DNA from: Owenia fusiformis
Lineage: Eukaryota > Annelida > Polychaeta > Sabellida > Oweniidae
Direction: 5' to 3'
Assembly: GCA_903813345.2 (NCBI GenBank)
Contig: CAIIXF020000006.1
Coordinates: 27,909,936-27,973,935, forward strand
Length of the DNA stretch: 64,000 nucleotides
Shown: piece after piece, positions 57,901 to 64,000 of the stretch
Position numbering within the stretch: the first letter of the stretch is position 1
How the letters are laid out: each line of letters begins with the position of its first letter
Program-made: the position numbers and the translations under genes
Notes under the pieces: generated by a model
Told to the model about the DNA's origin: nothing
What the model saw: the letters and a program-made list of their open reading frames with translations, nothing else
Databases searched by the model: none

Positions 57901-57994
57901 AACTGAAAAGAAGTCGGTTGTGAAGTTCTCTTTCTCTGATGATTATCTGGTTGCTGGAAAAAGTCAAACCAAGAAGTACGAGATTGTCGCATAA
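54905..57994 (+). CDS. Secreted polysaccharide lyase family 8 (hyaluronate/chondroitin AC lyase-like), six exons, 766 aa
   Basis: Exons: 54905-55595, 55702-55877, 55968-56123, 56271-56512, 56737-56840, 57063-57994. All junctions are AG/GT and in frame. The start ATG (context ACAATGG) opens a hydrophobic signal peptide (MGTGCMRTTLSLFSLIVI..). Family-8 lyases cleave uronic-acid polysaccharides such as hyaluronan or chondroitin by beta-elimination. Visible motifs: NWWTAQIGTPR (133-143, the aromatic substrate patch), Asn188 in SASNLANR, His258 and Tyr268 around YNGGYG, Arg322 in GRNID (likely the catalytic set), GYYTGDG (422-428), then the beta-sandwich with KSWFFFDDEVVCLGS (516-530). The alpha-toroid covers about 40-400. 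Length fits the family (about 650-1000). His and Tyr are one residue further apart than I recall for bacterial enzymes. Substrate is unproven. Introns and signal peptide show a genuine animal gene. Confidence 0.9.
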
Positions 57995-58535
57995 TATTGT
58001 TTGGAAAAGCAACATTCACATATCGCACTGACTGTCAGATCACTAGTTGACTATGTGATGCATTCTCCATTTGGGGTGGACTTTGAGTAAGGTTGACAAC
58101 CGGCTTTGAGAAAAATGTGTAGCCCGAACTCAGAAAAATAGTTACTGGTATAGCTACCAATGAGAAGAACCCTACATGTAAAATCGGATCTTTTTCTTAG
58201 AATCTCAAATTCTTGTTAAATTCTCAAATTCTTGTTATATCGTTTCATATTCTGTTGCAATAGGTTTTGGTGGCTGGTACTTTATCAAAAATAAATTTAT
58301 CATAACGTATGTTTAAGTACTAAATATTAATAAATGAGTAAAGGCTAATGTCCCGTCCACTGGTCACTACTAGGTATACATTAAAAATACATTACAACTG
58401 GTTTCGCTTGGAGTTTTTGAATTAGTTTATTGAGGATTTCAACAAGGGCCGATTTTCAAAAATATTTTTAAAAGAAATCTCTTCACAATATACACATTTG
58501 TTTCACAAAAACAGATCATTTAAAACCTTATGATG
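57995..58535 (+). other. 3' flank of the lyase gene
   Basis: Non-coding. AAATAAA near 58289 is a likely polyadenylation signal. Confidence 0.45.
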
Positions 58536-59623
58536 TAGGCCAGGACTCAGCATGGGTTTTGGGAAGTTCAAGGGCCACTTGATAGACATAATGTTTCTGA
58601 AAGATGACTTCATTTAGCATCAATTCATATATGTCTGGGTCTTTTTAGTTTGTGGACGAAGGATTCTGAGCAGTTTTACCCCCCTAGAATAATATTTCAG
58701 GGGGGTACTATATTATCATTCTATAAAATCAGTTATACATTAACTATAGCACTGATTTATGCATATTATGTTGCTAGCACTGTAGTCAAGTGTTTCCCAA
58801 AGTTATAGGGAGATATGTTGATTGGTTTGGGAGAAAATATAATTTATCGAAATAAAACGCATAGTTTCGTTATCTTTTTATTTTCACCAATCTTATTTTT
58901 GCAGCTTCAGAGAAATAATAGTCAGTAATAGTGCTCCAAGTAGTAATCAAAAATCATTTCCAGGCTATGTGTGACATTGTAATATAAGGAATGTAATGAT
59001 TGAGTACAATTTTGCATTTTTAATATGGCTTTGTTGACCCCTACCCCTTACCCTTTTTAGTCTTACCGATTTTATTGTTGCAGCTTCAGAGAAATAATAG
59101 GCAGTAACAGTGCTCCAAGTAGTATTCAAAAATCATTTCCAAGCTATGTGTGACATTGTAATGTAAGTAATGTAATGATGGCTTTGTTGACCCCTACCCC
59201 TTACCCCTTTTTAGTCTTACCGATTTATTGTTGCAGCTTCAGAGAAATAATAGGCAGTAACAGTGCTCCAAGTAGTATTCAAAAATCATTTCCAAGCTAT
59301 GTGTGACATTGTAATGTAAGTAATGTAATGATAAAGTACTATTTTGTATTTTTAATATGGCTTTGTTGACCCCTACCCCTTAGAAATACAAGAACGCGGA
59401 GGGGGCACAATTGGATCAGAAATTCTATGATGACTACTTATGTCCTGCCTTGTATATGATAATATAGTACCCTAGGGGGGTAAAACTGCTCAGAATCCTT
59501 CGTCCACAAACTAAAAAGACCCAGACATATATGAATTGATGCTAAATGAAGTCATCTTTCAGAAACATTATGTCTACTAAGTGGCCCTTGAACTTCCCAA
59601 AACCCATGCTGAGTCCTGGCCTA
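58536..59623. mobile_element. 1.1-kb MITE with about 190-bp inverted repeats and an internal triplication
   Basis: Ends TAGGCCAGGACTCAGC/GCTGAGTCCTGGCCTA. Arms run 58536-58725 and 59450-59623 (GTTTTACCCCCCTAG and complement). ATG on both sides, or the terminal TA, may be the target duplication. Inside, a block of about 150-180 bases (GCAGCTTCAGAGAAATAATA...) is present three times (58903, 59080, 59235). Confidence 0.75.
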
Positions 59624-61219
59624 ATGTCAGAAAAAATAAAATATAAGTTGCTAAATGTTATAACCATCACACAAGATAATAAATTCTGTTTTTAGTTTTC
59701 CCCCTTTTCTATGACCTTAGCTTCCTACTGATTATCATCACTTTTTTCATCTATGACCTTCCCACAAGTTATTATATTTTTGGTGGTGAAAATCAAAAAC
59801 AATTCTTATCTTAATAAGATCGCAGATAAGGCCAAATTATGTCTTTTTCTAATTATTGTTAAAATTGTTTTGCCCATGGAAAGTGAGAAAGTGTTAAAAA
59901 AATAATAAGATTCGTTAAAAATATGTCAGTTGCGAAATGTTTTTTGAAAATCTCAAACTCTCTTGCTGTGTCTATTGTATAAACATACATCAAAATTAAA
60001 ACCAAAACTAAAAAAGACCCTTGCTAACACCATGGGCATTCAATAGACTCTATTGAAAGCCTATGCTTACACTCTTAATAACTTTTATATACTCAAATCG
60101 ATTCACCTGAGTATAGCCAAATAAATCAATAAATGACCATGGGTGAGAAGTAAAGTATTGGTTAAAGTTTTTTGTTCTGAGTTTTGTTCATAAAAGGACA
60201 CCTGTTTAATACCGATAAAATTTAAACTCCAAGGAATTTTACTAAATTTGTAAAAATAATCAAGGAGTGTCTATATTATTGTTTCAAAGTATTAAAAAGG
60301 GGTTCTGCAAAAGGACATAAAACTTTAACCGAAGCGTCTTTTAGAAATTTCGGGTTGACACCATATCTGAAATCGTAAGCAATATTCATGGAGCGGTGGC
60401 GTGGCGAACCAATGCCCAGTAGCCGATTGGTCCCTGAACCCGGCCCCTGAAGAAGATGAAAAACGATTGTCCGTCGAAACATAGTGAGAAAGTTTCAACA
60501 TAAATCAAACATAATTTTGAATGGATGTCATTAAGATACCAAATTGTTCTGAGGGTATAGTGTATCACCCATGAATACAGTTCTGTGGACTCTGAGAAAC
60601 CAATCCATATCCACATATCAATAATGATTACCATTATATAGAATTCGAATTAGCCAAGTTGATGGGCTGTTAAACCCCCGAAATTCAACAATCCATATAA
60701 AAGATGCCTGGAGATTGAAGGACAATGTATGTTCTATCTTTGTTTAATAAAAGTATTGCAGATGTCAAAGGAACAATGACCTGAAAATAAGACAAATCAA
60801 TAAAACCTGTATTATAGCAAGTGTTTCAGGTATCTAGCCATGCATTTTGGATTGAATCAACCCGGGGGCACGAGTTGTCAAGCATATGGAATGCTACGTC
60901 AATAAAACAACCGTTGTTTGACAATTAGTCTTGCATCGTTCAGGAAATCCATTCTATTTCGTTTTTTGGTTGCTTGAATATTTTTCTTATTAGTATCACA
61001 AACAATGGTCAACTTTCCTATGTACGGTACTTGCTAAATCTATTCCTTTCACTTTCTTAATTTGTTTTGATGAATAAAATATATCAGTGTTTACCATGAT
61101 ATTATTTTTGAAGGAATATCACATGACATCATCACGCCTATCAGTTTCATGCTCCCTGACGTATTGACATATGACGGCAAATCAATGCGTTTTATTGCTG
61201 ACATTTATGTGTTTTGAGG
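59624..61219. other. Intergenic between the lyase and the cysteine-rich gene
   Basis: No exon recognised. A minus-strand frame at 60276-60482 has no known domain. A CTGAAGA...GAAAC pattern lies at 60447-60480. Confidence 0.4.
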
Positions 61220-61227
61220 TATATAAA
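61220..61227 (+). promoter_or_regulatory. TATA box of the cysteine-rich secreted gene
   Basis: TATATAAA, 100 bases before the start codon. An initiator-like TCACAC lies about 31 bases downstream (61251-61256). Confidence 0.6.
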
Positions 61228-61319
61228 TGTTCAAATAACATCAAGAGCTCATCACACAATTCGGGATCTTTCGAAGGAACGCTAGCCAGAACCAGAACCA
61301 GCAACTTCAACAGCTCAAG

Positions 61320-63606
61320 ATGAACAGTCTCGTGATTTTAGCAGTTCTTGTGATTGGTACCTACGGCCAGCTGAATCAAGTAGCAGACTACGAAGGAAAC
61401 CTTTTTGGTAAGAAAACTTTAAAAGTAAAGATTGAATTCAAGTTCAGAAAGTGGCGGATATTTTGCATTTGGTAAGATCATAGATCGCATAGTGTTGTGA
61501 AACTAGCTAGTATTCCCGATTGCTTTGATTCTGTTCAGATTTTCCACTAACCTTTTATTGGTCGATTTGCGTTAATAAAAGTTGAAATCTTGAAACCATC
61601 TAAAATCAAAGTCGTCCAAAATATTCAATCATACGCGCTTTAAAAAGAAAAGAACGTATCAGAATGTGAATACGTTCTATATGCGGTAGGTTTCCTTGAG
61701 TTTGATATTTTATCTGAATAATCCTTTAAGGGAAGTACTTTTTGGAAAAATCGATTCACTGCATATTCTTCATCTCAATTTTTTCATCAGTTACAATAGT
61801 CTGCTCAAGATTATCCTGTCAATAATCGCTATAGGTCAGAAAACCGTTTTTCAATGTAGGTTGATATCGTGATATCTTTTCAGTAAAAGTCCCCAAGCTG
61901 CCATGTAAGGTTTGAAAATATTTTTATATCATTCATTTACTATTTGCCATGACTTTAAAAGTTATTTTAGAGATTTTTGAAAAAAAGTTCTTGAAAAAAA
62001 TTGTGAGGATTTCATTTCTCAAATATTCAAATTTCCCGCCATTTTTCAAAAAAGTTGAAATTTTTTATTCATCCAATATTTCTTCATACATTCCCAAAAA
62101 GATTATCTTTTTAAAACCATTGCAAAGATTGAACAAAGCACACACTATTTCAATAATAAAATGCCATATTTAATGGGCCACTTCAATGTTTCAGCATATC
62201 AAAAATATTTTGCAACATTAGTGATGTCACTCACTCACTCATCAGGTGGCAAAAACTTTTTGAAAAGATTGACTTTTTTCTCAGTTTTTGAAAAAAAATT
62301 GAAATGCATTTTTCTCTGAACCATTTCATTTTTCGCTTATTTATGAACCGAATTTCTTAATTGTTTCGGCAAAAACATGCGAGGATGAATGCTATGCGTT
62401 GGTATGAAGCGTGGCTTACTAAAAGATACGTGTGACCTCTAAAAGTTAGTTTTAAATAAATTCACGATTTTTTTAACAAAAAGTCCTTCAAAAAAACACT
62501 TTTTGAAATTAAAAAAAAGTTTCACACATCACACTTTGATAACATTAGGTAAGACTACTATATAAGCCAAAGTGGTTTAAACTTTATATGGGGACTTTAA
62601 GTTAATAAAATCATTTCAGACTCCAGTGTTATCTCATTGGGAAAACTTTTTTAGAAACTTTTAGAAATATTATGAGAGTCATCAATTTCTGAGTCTGTGA
62701 AATCAGGTCTTCTTAGCATTTAAATAAAATAATTAACATAAAATAGGAACGTTCGAGCGGTAGATGTCAACTCTCTTGAGAATTATCCAGTTACATTGCC
62801 TAACTACTCTAACTTTCCAGACTGCGAATTCGTTGCTAGCTCAACTAGCTGCTGTATGTTTAAGCGTTTCGACGCGGGGGAGGATTTTGCAATGTGCATG
62901 GGTGGATCAGCCTGGAACCAGGTAAATTGCACATGCTCGGATGCTGATTTGGTAGACAACTGTGACCCAGCTGTTGATTGTGCAAGTGAGTTCCGTACAT
63001 CAAAACAATCTTTCGTTTTTCATGAACCGATTCAACCATTGACCCGGACTGGAACCATTGTTAAAATACCCAATGGAAACTACTCCAGCTCATCCGGTGC
63101 CAGGACCATAGTCCTGAGAACGTCCCCCAGTCTGTTGCCTGTATGATTACAACATAGGAGAAAATTCCACGCCTCCAACACTAAATGACCTGATTATATC
63201 AAATAAGATAAATGGGGATTCCCCTTTCGCCATCTTGAAAAAAGGTGCGATATAGTTACTTGATGAAAACGAAAATTTTCTCGTTCTGCCTATAATCCCC
63301 ACGATTTGAAATTCAACTTCACAAAACGAATCCTAAAATACCGGCAGAAATGTATTGAGGTAGGTAATTTTGAGGTAGGTGTTGGAGGCAACCTATCTGA
63401 ATGTTCTCAAAAATATAGTCCTAGCACGGGATAAACAACTTATAGTCCAGCGACTTATTTCTTTAAAAACATGATATGTCATTGAATGAAAGGCTTGTAA
63501 GCATTAATTTTTAAAATATTTTAATGTCATTTTTTTCCTGTTCAAGGTGGTGTTTATCAGGAAAAGGTTGACGCAATATGTAAAGATGCAGCAGCTCTTG
63601 CCTCAA
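61320..63606 (+). CDS. Unidentified secreted cysteine-rich protein, first three exons, continues beyond window
   Basis: Exon 1 is 61320-61407: ATG followed by a signal peptide MNSLVILAVLVIGTYG, then QLNQVADYEGNLF. Exon 2 is best placed at 62821-62985, after a strong acceptor (CTAACTACTCTAACTTTCCAG at 62800-62820). It encodes DCEFVASSTSCCMFKRF..., with eight cysteines in 55 residues. Exon 3 is 63547-63606 (SGVYQEKVDAICKDAAALAS). All three introns are phase 1, so exons 2 and 3 are symmetric modules. No family is recognised; secretion is the only inferred property, and an extracellular matrix or shell-related role is possible but unproven. An alternative acceptor at 62791 or 62764 would also keep the frame and add 10-19 residues. 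The 1.4-kb first intron contains a MITE. Confidence 0.65.
61885..62598. mobile_element. MITE with AAAGTCCCC ends, copy 2
   Basis: Reverse-complement relative of 32439-33275, beginning AAAGTCCCCAAGCTGCC and ending TATATGGGGACTTT. In intron 1 of the cysteine-rich gene. Confidence 0.65.
63171..63389. mobile_element. Small inverted-repeat element
   Basis: GCCTCCAACAC at 63171 and GTGTTGGAGGC ending at 63389, about 219 bp, between exons 2 and 3 of the cysteine-rich gene. Only the short ends match. Confidence 0.4.
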
Positions 63607-63710
63607 GTGAGTGAGAAATTATTGTCTTGCTAGGTATTTTTCAAAAATCAGAACATAGTGCAATTCACAAGATCTAGATGGTAACAAATATTCGTACATA
63701 CCCCAGGTAC

Positions 63711-64000
63711 ATACTCCCCTCCATAAGTTTGGCAACCTTAGCTCCCCCATTGAACTACGTGTTAAAGCCTCTTTACCTTTGAATTTTTATTTACTTAACC
63801 TGCGATGAAAATACTTATACTATTGATGGAAACGTAATTTGACTTTATTTCCAATACTTCCAAATTTTCTCTATTTTTCCTCGAAAAGTCGAAAATTGAT
63901 GATAAATTTGATGAATTTTTGAAAATCGACATTCCCATGTTAACCAATGGGAAATGGTAGATTTGCCGCAAGTCATATGACAGAATATCTATCCATCCGA
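63711..64000. mobile_element. Tc1/mariner-type MITE, second copy, cut by window edge
   Basis: Starts ACTCCCCTCCATAAGTTTGG and matches the left arm of 26731-27726 without the foreign insertion found there. The right half is outside the window. Confidence 0.75.

Noticed and set aside
60447-60480. CTGAAGA - 4-bp stem (GATG/CGTC) - GAAAC, resembling a hammerhead ribozyme core
   Set aside because: No partner strands for stems I and III could be found nearby in any topology; the core alone is too short to support a call.
62986-63146. Extension of the open frame past exon 2 of the cysteine-rich gene
   Set aside because: A GTGAGT donor at 62986 and an in-phase exon at 63547 explain the gene better; the extension is intronic read-through.

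Overview
The window is animal nuclear DNA: AT-rich, with GT-AG introns, TATA/Inr promoters and a very high load of foldback transposons. Gene content (tripartite-motif proteins with NHL-type propellers, a family-8 polysaccharide lyase, tandem deoxyhypusine synthases) and the style of the repeats suggest a lophotrochozoan, most likely a bivalve mollusc. That assignment is an inference; no single marker proves it.

Layout. From about 21.3 kb down to 0.2 kb on the minus strand lie the first four coding exons of a SCAI orthologue (MRTF/SRF co-repressor); the rest of the gene runs off the left edge. Its third intron holds a tandem segmental duplication (about 885-8410 and 8455-11945). Each unit carries an intronless TRIM E3-ligase gene on the plus strand. 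The first unit was later entered by a 3.6-kb Helitron-like (Helentron-type) element and by a small foldback element; the second unit preserves both empty sites. SCAI and the first deoxyhypusine synthase gene (DHPS) are divergent across about 2.5 kb.

At 23.7-30.7 kb and 40.2-50.8 kb lie two complete eight-exon DHPS genes with conserved intron positions and phases. Their introns carry arrays grown out of exon edges: 17 truncated copies of the exon-5 acceptor region in the second gene, and about 11 copies of the exon-6 donor region in the first. A third array (units containing TTACAG|AT) fills intron 5 of both genes. A 5'-truncated LINE and a MITE sit inside the second gene's intron-5 array. Between the two genes, 31-40 kb is a dense series of palindromic elements.

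At 54.9-58.0 kb is a six-exon secreted polysaccharide lyase family 8 gene (hyaluronate/chondroitin-lyase-like, 766 aa) with its own TATA box. From 61.3 kb to beyond the right edge lies the start of an unidentified secreted cysteine-rich gene with phase-1 introns. The rest is intergenic repeat DNA: TA-, TTAA- and 5-bp-duplicating MITEs, minisatellites and long inverted repeats.

The genes do not form one pathway. SCAI (transcription), TRIM (ubiquitin ligation), DHPS (eIF5A hypusination) and the two secreted proteins are independent. The clearest unusual theme is splice-boundary sequence amplified into tandem arrays within the DHPS pair.
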